A stretch of DNA of 64,000 nt, taken from contig JABWBQ010000004.1 in the NCBI GenBank assembly GCA_013360395.1, positions 25,313 to 89,312 on the forward strand. Reading direction: 5' to 3'. The DNA is from Flavobacteriales bacterium. Lineage in GTDB: Bacteria; Bacteroidota; Bacteroidia; Flavobacteriales_F; PHOS-HE28. Under the pieces are notes generated by a model that worked only from the letters and a program-made list of their open reading frames with translations, was not told the DNA's origin and did no database searches. Both the position numbers and the translations under genes were made by a program. Below, piece by piece: positions 41,796 through 51,246 of this stretch (position 1 is its first letter; each line of letters starts with the position of its first letter).

Positions 41796-42826
41796 CGACG
41801 GGTGACGAAGGCTTCGCGCGGCAGGTCGCTGAACCGGGTGCGCTTCAGCAGAAAGCGGTCCACGGCGACGTTGCGCGTGTACATGCCTGTGAGGTCCGGA
41901 TCTTTTTCCTCGCGCATGAGGTGTGCGCGCACGGCGAGCAAGGCGGGCAGCCTCCCCAGGAAGTGAGCATGGGCCCGGGCCACCTGCCATGCATGCGCGC
42001 CGTGGCCTTCCAGCAGGAACTTCCAGGCGGCGGCGGCGTCCAGCAGCAGGCGGCGCAGCAGGCGGCCCGGCAACCAGCCGGTGTGCAGGTTCTTGGTGAG
42101 CACGATGAGGCTGTTGCGGAAGTTGAGGTAGGTCTTGCGCGGGCTGCCGTAGCCCAGGGCGCCCCCGCCCACGTGCAGCACGCTCGCGCCGGCGGCATGG
42201 CCGATGCGCCAGCCCCGTCGACGGAGCCGCCAGCACAGGTCGATCTCCTCCATGTGCGCGAACAGCGTGGGGTCGAAGCCACCCACCGCGTGGAAGGCCG
42301 TGGCGCGGATCATCATGCAGGCACCGGTGGCCCAGAACACCTCCCGGTCGTCGTCGTACTGCCCCCGATCGGGTTCCGTGATCTCGAAGATCCGGCCGCG
42401 GCAGAACGGATAGCCGTTGCGGTCGATGAAGCCGCCGGCGGCACCGGCATGCTCGAAGCGGTCGGGATGGGCGTGCGCCAGCACCTTGGGCTGGCAGGCC
42501 GCCATGCCGGGGTCGCCGTCGAGCCGGGCACGCAGCCCCGCGAGCCAGCCGGGCCGCACCTCCACATCGCTGTTGAGCAGCACGTAGTAGGCGGCCTCCA
42601 CCTGGGCCAGCGCGGCGTTGTACCCCCCCGCGAAGCCCAGGTTGCTGTCCAGGGCGATGGTGCGCACACCTTGTATGTTACGCAGCCAGTCCAGCGAACC
42701 GTCGCTGCTGCCGTTGTCGGCCACCACCACTTGGGCGCCATCGGCCAGCTGCAGCACCCCGGGAAGGAAACGCCGCAGCCACGAAAGGCCGTTCCAATTG
42801 AGAATGACGATCGCCGTGTCGCGCAT
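41792..42826 (-). CDS. Family 2 glycosyltransferase (rhamnosyltransferase-like)
   Basis: 344 residues. GT-A fold: AIVILNWNGLSWLRRFLPG, VVVADNGSSDGS (nucleotide binding), LNSDVEVRPGWL (DxD-like), FWATGACMMIRATAFHAVGGFDPTLFAHMEEIDLCWRLRRRGW. It transfers a nucleotide-sugar residue to a growing surface glycan. It lies in a two-gene neighbourhood with the GWxTD gene but has its own CATCTTTG element 16 bases upstream. Confidence 0.92.
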   Translation of the reverse strand: MRDTAIVILNWNGLSWLRRFLPGVLQLADGAQVVVADNGSSDGSLDWLRNIQGVRTIALDSNLGFAGGYNAALAQVEAAYYVLLNSDVEVRPGWLAGLRARLDGDPGMAACQPKVLAHAHPDRFEHAGAAGGFIDRNGYPFCRGRIFEITEPDRGQYDDDREVFWATGACMMIRATAFHAVGGFDPTLFAHMEEIDLCWRLRRRGWRIGHAAGASVLHVGGGALGYGSPRKTYLNFRNSLIVLTKNLHTGWLPGRLLRRLLLDAAAAWKFLLEGHGAHAWQVARAHAHFLGRLPALLAVRAHLMREEKDPDLTGMYTRNVAVDRFLLKRTRFSDLPREAFVTRR

Positions 42827-42842
42827 GGGCTGGCTGCGGCGG

Positions 42843-42850
42843 CAAAGATG
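42843..42850 (-). promoter_or_regulatory. Promoter -7 element of the family 2 glycosyltransferase
   Basis: CATCTTTG, 16 bases before the ATG at 42826. Confidence 0.45.
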
Positions 42851-42868
42851 GCCGCGGCGACGCGACCG

Positions 42869-44320
42869 TCAGCGCGGGTTCAGAAAGAACTCGTTGGCGC
42901 GCTCACCGCTTTGGGAATCCACCGAACCGGGCTGCACGTTGTTCATCGGCGTGTCGCGTGAATGCAGCACCTGGTTCCAGCGCGGGTTCTGGATCTCGCC
43001 GGGCACCTCCGAATGCAGCAGTTCGTAATCGTTGGTCACCATGTCCGGCAGGTAGAACACGAAGCGGCGGTCGGTGTAGCGGCCAGCCCGGTAGTAATGC
43101 CAGATCTGATAGGGGTACACGCCCATGTCGTTAGGCCGGTCCACGATGGTGTTGGGCGCGCCGTACTTCAGATGCACATAGCCCCGGTCGGTCTCGTAGC
43201 CGCGTTTGATGCGCGAGCCGTACATGCGGTTCACGCGGATCACCTCCGCGCGGTAGTCCTTCCAAGCGCCCTCGGGGTCGAGGCCGTTGCGGTTGAACCA
43301 GAAGCTGTAGAAGAAGCGGCGCATCAGGTCCATGTCCCGGTCCTTCCAGCGGTCGTCGATCATCTTGCGCTCCAGGTCGTCGGCGATGGGGCGCAGGCAG
43401 TGGATGAACTCGGCCAGGCTGTCGGGTTCGGCGATGCGGTCGGCGAAGGTGCCGCCCATGACCACGCCGGACAGGTCGTCCATACGATAGGCGACGGGGT
43501 TGTTGCGCTGCAAGAACCGCTCGGTGCGTGCCAGCAACTGGCCGCTGCGGTCGCGGGCCTCCAGGGCCAGCACATAGTTGCCGCTGGGCAACTGGCGGAT
43601 GTCGAAGCCCCCCACGACGGGTTCCACCGCCCGGGCCTTCACCCGTGCCGCGGCCCGGAAGGCACCCACCGGGGTGCCGGTCCCGTGCCCTTCGATCTGG
43701 TAGCTCAGCAGATACAGGCTGTCGGGGCCCACCCGCTCGTCCATGCCGTAGAGCTCGGCGTAGAGGTCCAGGCGTTCCACCGAAGCCGGATAGTAGGCAC
43801 CCACGAAGGGGATGAGAACGCGGCCGCTATGCCCATGGCCCTCGCCGCCCTCGGGCCCGCTGCCGGCCACCAGCAGCACGTCCGAGAAGGCGGGCCGGCC
43901 CGGCATTGCCGGTACTGCCAGCGGCCGCCGCTCCGTGCGTGTCGTGTCCGCGCCCTGCAGGTCGCGCACCTGCACCTCGAGGGTGTATTCCCCGACCGGC
44001 AGCGCGAACGCCGTGGTGTACAACAGGTCCGGCGGCACTTCCGAGGTGCGCGGTGGGCCGGTGAGCTCCACCTTGCGGTGGTCCACGATCGCACCGTCCC
44101 GTTCCACCAAGGCCACCAGCTGCAACCGTGCCTGGGACAGACCGGCGGTGCTGTCCTCGTGCGTCACGGAGGCGCCCAGGACCGCCACACTGAGGTCCAC
44201 CAGCGGACCTTGGCCGGGCACCTCGAACCGGCGCGTCTCCACCAGGAACTCGGGCACCTGTTGGGCGGCGACGGACCTGGCGATGATCAGCATCAACAGG
44301 GGTAGGAGCGGGCGTGCCAT
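42869..44320 (-). CDS. GWxTD-domain secreted protein
   Basis: 483 residues from ATG 44320 with signal peptide MARPLLPLLMLIIARSVAAQQ. N-terminal beta domains are followed by a C-terminal GWxTD-type domain: DLMRRFFYSFWFNRNGLDPE, MYGSRIKRGYETDRGYVHLKYG and YQIWHYYRAG. The motif name residues are degenerate here. GWxTD proteins occur in Bacteroidota and relatives with unknown function. The upstream frame is open but lacks a signal peptide. A perfect TACCTTTG element five bases before the ATG confirms the start. Confidence 0.85.
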   Translation of the reverse strand: MARPLLPLLMLIIARSVAAQQVPEFLVETRRFEVPGQGPLVDLSVAVLGASVTHEDSTAGLSQARLQLVALVERDGAIVDHRKVELTGPPRTSEVPPDLLYTTAFALPVGEYTLEVQVRDLQGADTTRTERRPLAVPAMPGRPAFSDVLLVAGSGPEGGEGHGHSGRVLIPFVGAYYPASVERLDLYAELYGMDERVGPDSLYLLSYQIEGHGTGTPVGAFRAAARVKARAVEPVVGGFDIRQLPSGNYVLALEARDRSGQLLARTERFLQRNNPVAYRMDDLSGVVMGGTFADRIAEPDSLAEFIHCLRPIADDLERKMIDDRWKDRDMDLMRRFFYSFWFNRNGLDPEGAWKDYRAEVIRVNRMYGSRIKRGYETDRGYVHLKYGAPNTIVDRPNDMGVYPYQIWHYYRAGRYTDRRFVFYLPDMVTNDYELLHSEVPGEIQNPRWNQVLHSRDTPMNNVQPGSVDSQSGERANEFFLNPR

Positions 44321-44325
44321 GTGAT

Positions 44326-44333
44326 CAAAGGTA
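44326..44333 (-). promoter_or_regulatory. Promoter -7 element of the GWxTD gene
   Basis: TACCTTTG, perfect match, five bases before the ATG at 44320. The remaining 44334-44545 shows no gene. Confidence 0.65.
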
Positions 44334-44545
44334 GCGCGGGCATCGGGCGTGGCGTCACCGTTCCTCGGGGCGGAGGCGCCGTTCCCGCGCTCCGGGTCGA
44401 ACGGTGCGCGGCGGCGGGGTCGTGGTCCCAAGCCGACGCACGCCCATGGCGGAGCTTGCCTTCCGGCATCAGCCGGTGTTGCACCTCCCTGGACCGCGCC
44501 ATCGTATGGCGGGATCCCCATGGATCAGCGATCGCGTCGCGCTGG

Positions 44546-44632
44546 CGGAGAGGGAGGGATTCGAACCCCCGTTACCCTTGCGGATAAAGCGGTTTTCAAG
44601 ACCGCCGCATTCGACCGCTCTGCCACCTCTCC
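44546..44632 (-). tRNA. tRNA-Ser (TGA)
   Basis: Class II tRNA of 87 bases. Acceptor GGAGAGG / CCTCTCC with G discriminator, D-arm GCAGAGCGGTCGAATGC, anticodon loop CTTGAAA (anticodon TGA), long variable arm and T-loop GGGGG-TTCGAAT-CCC. CCA is not encoded. Promoter TACCTTCG lies nine bases upstream. Confidence 0.96.
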
Positions 44633-44641
44633 GGGGCGCGG

Positions 44642-44649
44642 CGAAGGTA
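44642..44649 (-). promoter_or_regulatory. Promoter -7 element of tRNA-Ser
   Basis: TACCTTCG, nine bases before the tRNA 5' end; shows that TTCG variants also serve stable RNA genes. Confidence 0.55.
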
Positions 44650-44665
44650 GCGCCGGGCAATGGGG

Positions 44666-44672
44666 TATTTTG
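44666..44672 (+). promoter_or_regulatory. Promoter -7 element of the MBL hydrolase gene
   Basis: TATTTTG, ten bases before the ATG at 44683; divergent from the tRNA-Ser promoter. Confidence 0.5.
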
Positions 44673-44682
44673 CGCACCGCCG

Positions 44683-45453
44683 ATGCGATTCACCTTCCTC
44701 GGAACAGGCACCAGCCAGGGTGTGCCGGTGATCGGTTGCCGGTGCGCAGTATGCACGGGGACCGATGCCCGCGACCGGCGTCTGCGCGCTGCGGGCTGGC
44801 TCCAAGTGGCCGGGCGTTCCCTGCTGATCGATGCCGGTCCCGACGTGCGCCAGCAGTGCCTGCGCGCCGGTGTGGACCGGTTGGACGCGGTGCTGCTCAC
44901 CCACGAGCACATGGACCACATCAGCGGCATGGACGAACTGCGGAGCTACAACCACCTCCAGGGCGCCGTGATGCCGGTGCATGGTTCAGCGGCCACGCTG
45001 GGGGCGGTGCGCCGGATCTTCGCCTACGCCTTCGCCGAGGTGCGTTATCCCGGGGTGCCCGAGCTGGAACTGCATCCCATCGCGCCGGGTCCCTTCACGG
45101 CGGCGGGCATCGCCATGGAGGCCGTGGAAGTGCTCCACCTGGGCATGCCCGTCCTGGGTTTCCGCATCGGCGCCTTCACCTACATCACCGATGCGAAGGT
45201 GCTGCCCGAGGCCGCCAAGGCCCAGGTGCGCGGCAGCGAGGTGCTGGTGCTCAACGCCCTGCGTCACGAACCCCACGCCGCCCACCTCAACCTGCAGGAA
45301 GCGCTGGACCTGGCCCGTGAACTGGGCGCCCGGCGGACCCTGTTCACCCACATCAGCCACCTGCTGGGCGCCCATGCCGCAGTGGCCCCCACCTTGCCGA
45401 ACGGCGTCGAACTGGCCTACGACGGCCTGACCATCGAGCTTCCCGACCCCTGA
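44683..45453 (+). CDS. Metallo-beta-lactamase-fold hydrolase (PhnP-like)
   Basis: 256 residues. It begins MRFTFLGTGTSQGVPVIGC, with CxC and C residues (CRCAVC) as in PhnP-type phosphodiesterases, a metal motif THEHMDHISGMDELR (HxHxDH) and a later THISHLLG. It probably cleaves a cyclic phosphodiester; the substrate is unknown. Monocistronic; the M36-like peptidase follows 80 bases on. Confidence 0.9.
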   Translation: MRFTFLGTGTSQGVPVIGCRCAVCTGTDARDRRLRAAGWLQVAGRSLLIDAGPDVRQQCLRAGVDRLDAVLLTHEHMDHISGMDELRSYNHLQGAVMPVHGSAATLGAVRRIFAYAFAEVRYPGVPELELHPIAPGPFTAAGIAMEAVEVLHLGMPVLGFRIGAFTYITDAKVLPEAAKAQVRGSEVLVLNALRHEPHAAHLNLQEALDLARELGARRTLFTHISHLLGAHAAVAPTLPNGVELAYDGLTIELPDP

Positions 45454-45533
45454 CGGGCATCCAAGCGCGACCGTGCGGAGGGTTGCCCGGGTGCCCCCCG
45501 CTTACGACCTTCGATCCCCCAACCCCTTGCCCC

Positions 45534-48476
45534 ATGCGCACCTCCCTGCTCATCGCCGGCCTCCTCCTCGGCGCCCTGCACGCCAACGCCATCGACGGCG
45601 GCCGTGACGACCGGCGCATCACCTTCCTGCACGACCGGCCGCGCACGCCGGACGTCGCCTGGCAGGAGACACTGCGCGCACGGCCGCAATGGCGTTCGTT
45701 CGTGGCGGCGCACGGCACCTGGTGGGTCGAGTTCAACGAGGCCAACGGCCTGCCGCACCGGGCCTTCGGCAAGCCCATCGCCACCCTCGGGGCGGACCCC
45801 GTTTCCCGCGCCTGGGACTTCCTGCAGCATCAGCTTGCAGGCTTCGGCCTGCCGCTGAACGAGATGGTGGTGCGTTCCGTGTACCCCACGGCCAAGCACA
45901 CCTACGTGCACTTCGCCCAACAGCACGCCGGACTTCCCGTGCTCTTCGGGCAGGCCCTGGTGAAGCTGGACGTGCAGGGGCGGGTGATCGCCTTCGGCAC
46001 CGACCTGTACCCGGGCATCCAGGTGGACGAACAGTCCGCCATCGCCGAGGCCGCCGCGGTGGCCAGCGCTTCGGCAGGGCTCACGGGCATCACGGGCACC
46101 GAGGTCCTCGGCCAGCGCATCCTGCCGCTGCCCGGGCATCGCGCGGTGGAGCACCGGCTGGTGCATGAAGTGGTGGTGCACACGGTGGAGGCCGGTGTTC
46201 CCGGCCGCTGGGCCTGCTGGGTGGACGCCCACTCCGGGCAGCTGCTCCACCGGCAGGACCAGGTGATGCACCACGCGCCCCCCGCCGCCGCAGGCGCCGA
46301 GATCAACGCCACCGCCACCGCCTTCACCCAGAACCCCTACATCCCGGCGACCTCCGAAGTGCTCCCCGACCTGCGCGTGGTGGTGAACGGGCTGAGCCAG
46401 TACCTGGACGACCAGGGCTACCTCAACACCGGGGTGGGCGGGCCGGTGGACGCCACCTTCTTCCTGGACGGGCGTTGGTGCAACGTGAAGACCGGCGGCA
46501 GCACACCGAGCTTCCAGACCACCCTGCAGGAGGGCGCCAACGCCATCAGCTTCGACGGCGATGCGAACGTGCGGGAACGCAGCGCCTACTACCACGTGAA
46601 CGTGGTGCACGACCACATGAAGACCTGGCTGCCCGGATTCACCGCGCTCGACCTGCCCTTCACCACCAACGTGGACGTGGCGGGCACCTGCAATGCGTTC
46701 TACGACGGCGGTTCGATCAACTTCTACCAGGAGGGCAACGACTGCCAGAGCTACGCGCAGATCGCCGAGGTGGTGTACCACGAATACGGCCACGGCATCA
46801 ACGACAAGTTCTATGGCGCGCTGCTCAGCCAGTTCACCAACGGGGCCATGAACGAAGGCTACGCCGATGTGTGGTCCCTGTCCATCACCCAGGACCCGGT
46901 GCTGGCCGAGGGCAGCTCGCTCAGCGACCCCGACGCCTTCATCCGCCGCTACGACGAGAACCGCAAGGTGTACCCGGTGGACCTGGTGGGGGAGGTGCAT
47001 GCCGACGGGGAGATCATCGCCGGGGCATGGTGGGACACCTACCTGCTGCTGGGCAATGACATGGACGCCATGCTCACGCTCTTCGTGGAAGCCTTCCCCG
47101 GCCTGCAGGCCAACACCCCGGACGGCAACGAGGGTCAGGCCTTCCGCGATGTACTGCTCGACGTGCTGCAGGCCGACGACGACGACGGCGACATCACCAA
47201 CGGCACGCCCAATGCGGGGGCCATCGTGGAGGCCTTCGCCCTGCACGGCATCACCCTGTTGAGCAACGCCACCCTGCTCCACGACAATGTGGAGGAGGCC
47301 CCCCAGGGACAGGGCATCGAACTGGACGCGCAGCTGATCCTCGACCTGGACTTCCTGCCCTTCCTCGCCGAGGTGAAGCTGTTCTACCGGGTGAACGACG
47401 ACCCGACCTGGAACGAGCTGCCCATGACCGATTTCGGGAGCAACGACTTCCACGTCACCATACCCGCACAGCCGCAGGGCACCATCATCTCGTACTACAT
47501 GGGTGTGGAGGACAGTTTCCAGCAACTGAGCGCTGTGGTGCCCGTGGGCGCGGCCGAGCCCGACCCCAACGTACCGTATCACATCCTGGTGGGCTTCTCC
47601 CTGGTGGCCACCGACGATGCCGACAATTTCACACAGCTCGGCAACTGGGACATCGGCCTGCCCACGGACAACGCCACCACCGGCGAATGGGAGTTCAACA
47701 TGCCCGTGGGCAGCTACGGCACCCCGGGCGACCCGAGCACGGTGGTGCAGCCCGGGGAGCAGCACACGCCCAACGGCGAGATCTGCTACGTGACCGGCAA
47801 CGCGGCCACCGAACAATCGCCCCTGGGCGAGAACGATGTGGACGGCGGCACCACCACCCTGCGGAGCGCCGCACTGGACCTGTCCGCCATGCAGGAACCG
47901 GCCATCACCTATTGGCGTTGGTACGTGAACGATCCGCCCAGCGGCGCCAACCCCGGGCAGGACTGGTGGCAGGTGTTCCTGAGCAACGACGGCAACACCT
48001 GGGTGCCCGTGGAGAACACGCGCACCAGCGACCGCAGCTGGCGGCGTGTGGCCTTCCGGGTCGGCGACCATGTGACACCCGGCAGCACGGTGTACATCAA
48101 GTACAACGCCTCGGACAGCATCCGGCCCGGCGAGTACCTGGACGGGGGCAGCCTGGTGGAGGCCGCGGTGGACGACATCCAGCTGTGGGATATGGGCACG
48201 GTGGGCCTTGCAGAACAGGCCACGGTGGACCTGGTGGTGTTCCCCAAGCCGGCGAACGACCTGCTGCAAGTGCATGCGGCCTGGGGCGATGCGCAGCGGG
48301 CCGAGCTGCGGGTGGTGGACGCGGCGGGGCGTGCCGTCCTTCACCGGCCGTTGAGCGGTGCCGCGCTGAACGACCGGGTGCTGCTGAACGTGGCGGACCT
48401 GGCGCCGGGGAGCTACGTGCTGCAGGTGCTCACCGACCGGGCCAGCGGGGCCGAGCCTTTCCAAGTGCTGCGCTGA
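45534..48476 (+). CDS. Secreted M36-like metallopeptidase with T9SS type A sorting domain
   Basis: 980 residues. Signal peptide (LLIAGLLLGALHANA). N-terminal propeptide region (~30-230) with FTP/PepSY-like stretches (HTYVHFAQQHAGLPVLFGQ). Zinc site HEYGH (H416, E417, H420) and third ligand E441 in NEGYADVW, the arrangement of fungalysin/thermolysin-like enzymes. The C-terminal part holds beta domains (TYWRWYVNDPPSG, DDIQLWDM) and a type A sorting domain (~899-980; VVFPKPANDLLQVHA ... GSYVLQVL). It should be secreted as a zymogen. It converges with the GCS2-like ligase gene, 23 bases apart. Confidence 0.9.
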   Translation: MRTSLLIAGLLLGALHANAIDGGRDDRRITFLHDRPRTPDVAWQETLRARPQWRSFVAAHGTWWVEFNEANGLPHRAFGKPIATLGADPVSRAWDFLQHQLAGFGLPLNEMVVRSVYPTAKHTYVHFAQQHAGLPVLFGQALVKLDVQGRVIAFGTDLYPGIQVDEQSAIAEAAAVASASAGLTGITGTEVLGQRILPLPGHRAVEHRLVHEVVVHTVEAGVPGRWACWVDAHSGQLLHRQDQVMHHAPPAAAGAEINATATAFTQNPYIPATSEVLPDLRVVVNGLSQYLDDQGYLNTGVGGPVDATFFLDGRWCNVKTGGSTPSFQTTLQEGANAISFDGDANVRERSAYYHVNVVHDHMKTWLPGFTALDLPFTTNVDVAGTCNAFYDGGSINFYQEGNDCQSYAQIAEVVYHEYGHGINDKFYGALLSQFTNGAMNEGYADVWSLSITQDPVLAEGSSLSDPDAFIRRYDENRKVYPVDLVGEVHADGEIIAGAWWDTYLLLGNDMDAMLTLFVEAFPGLQANTPDGNEGQAFRDVLLDVLQADDDDGDITNGTPNAGAIVEAFALHGITLLSNATLLHDNVEEAPQGQGIELDAQLILDLDFLPFLAEVKLFYRVNDDPTWNELPMTDFGSNDFHVTIPAQPQGTIISYYMGVEDSFQQLSAVVPVGAAEPDPNVPYHILVGFSLVATDDADNFTQLGNWDIGLPTDNATTGEWEFNMPVGSYGTPGDPSTVVQPGEQHTPNGEICYVTGNAATEQSPLGENDVDGGTTTLRSAALDLSAMQEPAITYWRWYVNDPPSGANPGQDWWQVFLSNDGNTWVPVENTRTSDRSWRRVAFRVGDHVTPGSTVYIKYNASDSIRPGEYLDGGSLVEAAVDDIQLWDMGTVGLAEQATVDLVVFPKPANDLLQVHAAWGDAQRAELRVVDAAGRAVLHRPLSGAALNDRVLLNVADLAPGSYVLQVLTDRASGAEPFQVLR

Positions 48477-48499
48477 AGCGGCGTGGCGCCGCCCGGCCC

Positions 48500-49741
48500 T
48501 CAGGCGAACGGCTTGTCGTCCTGCAGGCAGGCGGCCAGTTCGCCATACACCTGACGGATCTTTTCCGCCGAGGGCTTGCGCCCGGTGCGTGCCAGGATGC
48601 GCTGGGCCAGGCAGCCCTTGCTCAGCACGTGGTCGATCAGGGTGCGGGCGTCCTCGCTGAGCTCGCCGCGCAGTTCCTGCACGATGTGCTCCCACAACCG
48701 CTGGGCCGTCAAGCGCTGCTCCTTCATCACGCCGAACATCAACAGGTAATCCTTGTTGGCGATCACGGCCTTGCCCGCATCCTTGATGGTCTGCAGGAAG
48801 ATGGGCAGCAGGTCCGTTTCGCTCCAGGCGCGCTGCAGGTAGGTGCTGGTCCAACGGCCCTTGGTCATGGCGCGGCAGAGGGCGGTGATGAGCTCGGCGA
48901 TGGCCAGGTCCATGGCCGGGCACTCCTGGATGTCGATGACACGCAGCTCGATGGCGCCGCGGTCGAAGCGCGCGATGGCGCCGCGTGAATTGGCGAAGTG
49001 GTGGTCCATCACCCCCTCGGTGTCGAAAGGGGCCAGGGCGCGGCCGATGGGGTCGAAGATGACGCGGTAGTAGTCCTCCTGGGAGAAGACGGCCTCCGGG
49101 ATCAGGGAACCCATGAGCGCCGGCAACCGGTCCTGGTGATGAAGATAGGCCTCCATGCGCGAGTCGAGGAAGCCGGTCGCCTTGCCATCGAGCAGGGGGG
49201 AGCTGGCCGCCAGGGCCGGGATGAGGGGTAGCACCATGCGCACTGCGGCGTGCAGCTTGCCGAACTCCTCGTCGGTGGCGAACGGCAGGTTGAGGTGCGT
49301 GCTCTGGAGGTTGCTCCAGCCGTGGCCGCGGCAGTCGAAGATCCGGTTGTAAAGGGCGTACACCTCGTTGTGCTCATGCGGCCAGATCACCGTCTCGGTG
49401 AAGGGGTCCATCAGCGGGTGTGCGGCCGTGGGCAGCAGCATGGCGTCGCGGGCGGCCAGGGCGTTGTTGATGGCGCGCACCTCGGCGGCGAACCGGCGGC
49501 GGAAGGCGGGGATGCGCTTTGCGGGGCGGGTGGTCTTCAGCTCGACCACGTGGCTCACCAGCTCGTTGCTCCAGGTGACCTCCCCGCGTTCCACATCGCT
49601 GGTCACCCCGCCCGTCACATCCTGGAACAGCAGGTCCACGATGGGCAGCACGCGCAGGGTGCCACGCTGCACCACCATGTATTCGAGCTCGATGCCGGTG
49701 ACCTCGAACAGTTTGTAGGCGTTGCGTCGGGAAGGGGTCAT
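48500..49741 (-). CDS. GCS2-like glutamate-cysteine ligase family protein
   Basis: 413 residues. The carboxylate-amine ligase fold of the GCS2 superfamily is suggested by FEVTGIELEYMVV at the start, WSNELVSHVVELKT, WPHEHNEVYALYN, LQSTHLNLPF and AIELRVIDIQECPAMDLAIAELI. These enzymes join an amino acid to a gamma- or alpha-carboxyl group with ATP. True gamma-glutamylcysteine synthesis is not proven; the partner genes suggest a different product. It is last in the three-gene operon, overlapping the ATP-grasp gene by four bases (ATGA). Confidence 0.85.
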   Translation of the reverse strand: MTPSRRNAYKLFEVTGIELEYMVVQRGTLRVLPIVDLLFQDVTGGVTSDVERGEVTWSNELVSHVVELKTTRPAKRIPAFRRRFAAEVRAINNALAARDAMLLPTAAHPLMDPFTETVIWPHEHNEVYALYNRIFDCRGHGWSNLQSTHLNLPFATDEEFGKLHAAVRMVLPLIPALAASSPLLDGKATGFLDSRMEAYLHHQDRLPALMGSLIPEAVFSQEDYYRVIFDPIGRALAPFDTEGVMDHHFANSRGAIARFDRGAIELRVIDIQECPAMDLAIAELITALCRAMTKGRWTSTYLQRAWSETDLLPIFLQTIKDAGKAVIANKDYLLMFGVMKEQRLTAQRLWEHIVQELRGELSEDARTLIDHVLSKGCLAQRILARTGRKPSAEKIRQVYGELAACLQDDKPFA

Positions 49742-51246
49742 GGGTGTTGTGCCGGCGCGGCCGGTGCGGCGGACGGCCGGATGCCGATCCTGCGTTCAAT
49801 GCGTTCCTTCAAAGATCCGATGATGGCCTCGTACAGGGCGTCGCCCAGCACCAGGTCCTCCACACCGTGGTCGATGTTGGGGCACTCGTTGACCTCGATG
49901 ACGAACGGTCGCCCCTCGCGTTCCTTCACGTCCACCCCGAACAGGCCCTGGTCGCCCACCACGGCCAGCACAGCGTTCACGGCGGCCTCCACGATGGCCT
50001 GCGGCGCCTGGTCCACCGGCATGGTGGCGAAGTCGCCGGTGCGGTCCTTCTTGGTGCCGCTGTTCCAGTTGTAGATCTGCCAGTGGCCACGGGCCATGAA
50101 GTACTTGCATGCATAGAGCGGACGACCGTCGAGCACGCCCACGCGCCAGTCGAAGTCGCTGGGCATGTACTCCTGGGCGATCACCAGGTCGCTTTCCTCC
50201 AGCAGGTCGTTGAGCTTCTGCTCCAGTTCCGCGGCGCTGTGGGCCTTGGTGACGCCGCGGCTGAAGGTGCTGTCCGGGAGCTTGAGCACCACCGGCAGGC
50301 CGAAGCGGCCGATCACCTCCTGGCGGTTCTCGGCATGCACGATCATGGTGCGCGGAGTGGGCACGCCGTGTGTTCCCAGGGCTTCGGCCAGGAAGACCTT
50401 ATTGTTGCACTTGAGGATGGCGTCGGGAGCGTCCATCACGGCCAGACCTTCCTTCTGGGCCTTTCGGGCGAAGCGGTAGGTGTGGTGCTCCACGTGGGTG
50501 TTCTCCCGGATCAGCAGCGCGTCGTACTCGCCCAGCCGGTCGATATCGTCCGGGCCCAGGATGTCCACCTTGAACCCGAGGCGTTCGGCGGCCTGGCGGA
50601 ACTTCACCACCGCGCGTTTGTTGCTCGGCACGGCGCTGTCCCCCGGGTTCACCAGGATGGCCAGGTCATAGCTGCTCTGGTCCTCGCGGGCGCTGTCGTA
50701 CCGCTTCTTGGCGAAGTACTCGCGTGCGGTGCGCCGCACGAACGGCAGATGCTCCTCGGGGATGTCGTTGTAGGGGATGGGGCGTACGGCCCGCAGCTCC
50801 CACTCACCGTCGGTGCGCTGGAAACGGGCCCTCAGCAACGGCGAGCGGAACACCTTGTACAGTTCGTGCGCCAGGCGGTCGTACTTACGGTTCACGTTGC
50901 GGCCGAAGTAGATGCTCAGCTGGAAGTCGTCCTTCTTCTTCTCGGCCAGCTGCTGCTGTACCAGGCCCTGCAGGTCGCGGCCGAGCACCTTCACCAGGCG
51001 GGGCGAGCGCAGGTCCAGGATGCTCTTGGCGTCGGGGATCACCTTGTGGCCGCGTGCTTCCGCCAGCAGGCTCACATAGTACCCGCGGCTTTGGTAGCCG
51101 TAGCTGCGCGACAGGTTGAAGATGCGCACGTTGCGCATCGTGGCGAAGGCGGGGTCGGTGAGGTAGTCCTTGCCGGACACCACCTCGACCCCGCTGAGAC
51201 CGAGGTTGAATTCGCGCGGATCGCGCACGACGATGATCTTTCTCAT
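49738..51246 (-). CDS. RimK-family ATP-grasp ligase with RLAN N-terminal domain
   Basis: 502 residues. An N-terminal RimK-like ATP-grasp-associated domain (~20-170; FNLSRSYGYQSRGYYVSLLAEARGHKV) is followed by a linker and a RimK-type ATP-grasp domain (~285-480; ILKCNNKVFLAEAL, VLKLPDSTFSRGV, VIAQEYMPSDFDWRVGVLDG, metal site FVIEVNECPN). ATP-grasp ligases of this type add amino acids, often glutamate, to a carboxyl end of a protein or peptide. Both ends overlap the neighbours by exactly four bases, so the three products are probably made in fixed ratio. Confidence 0.9.
   Translation of the reverse strand: MRKIIVVRDPREFNLGLSGVEVVSGKDYLTDPAFATMRNVRIFNLSRSYGYQSRGYYVSLLAEARGHKVIPDAKSILDLRSPRLVKVLGRDLQGLVQQQLAEKKKDDFQLSIYFGRNVNRKYDRLAHELYKVFRSPLLRARFQRTDGEWELRAVRPIPYNDIPEEHLPFVRRTAREYFAKKRYDSAREDQSSYDLAILVNPGDSAVPSNKRAVVKFRQAAERLGFKVDILGPDDIDRLGEYDALLIRENTHVEHHTYRFARKAQKEGLAVMDAPDAILKCNNKVFLAEALGTHGVPTPRTMIVHAENRQEVIGRFGLPVVLKLPDSTFSRGVTKAHSAAELEQKLNDLLEESDLVIAQEYMPSDFDWRVGVLDGRPLYACKYFMARGHWQIYNWNSGTKKDRTGDFATMPVDQAPQAIVEAAVNAVLAVVGDQGLFGVDVKEREGRPFVIEVNECPNIDHGVEDLVLGDALYEAIIGSLKERIERRIGIRPSAAPAAPAQHP

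Noticed and set aside
44334..44545. Possible small gene between the GWxTD gene and tRNA-Ser
   Set aside because: Frames here have no signal peptide, family match or promoter element; the start of the GWxTD gene is fixed by a perfect promoter at 44326-44333.
45417..48923. Minus-strand frame of 1168 codons opposite the M36-like peptidase
   Set aside because: Same cause; it also runs over the end of the GCS2-like gene in a different frame and has no recognisable domain.
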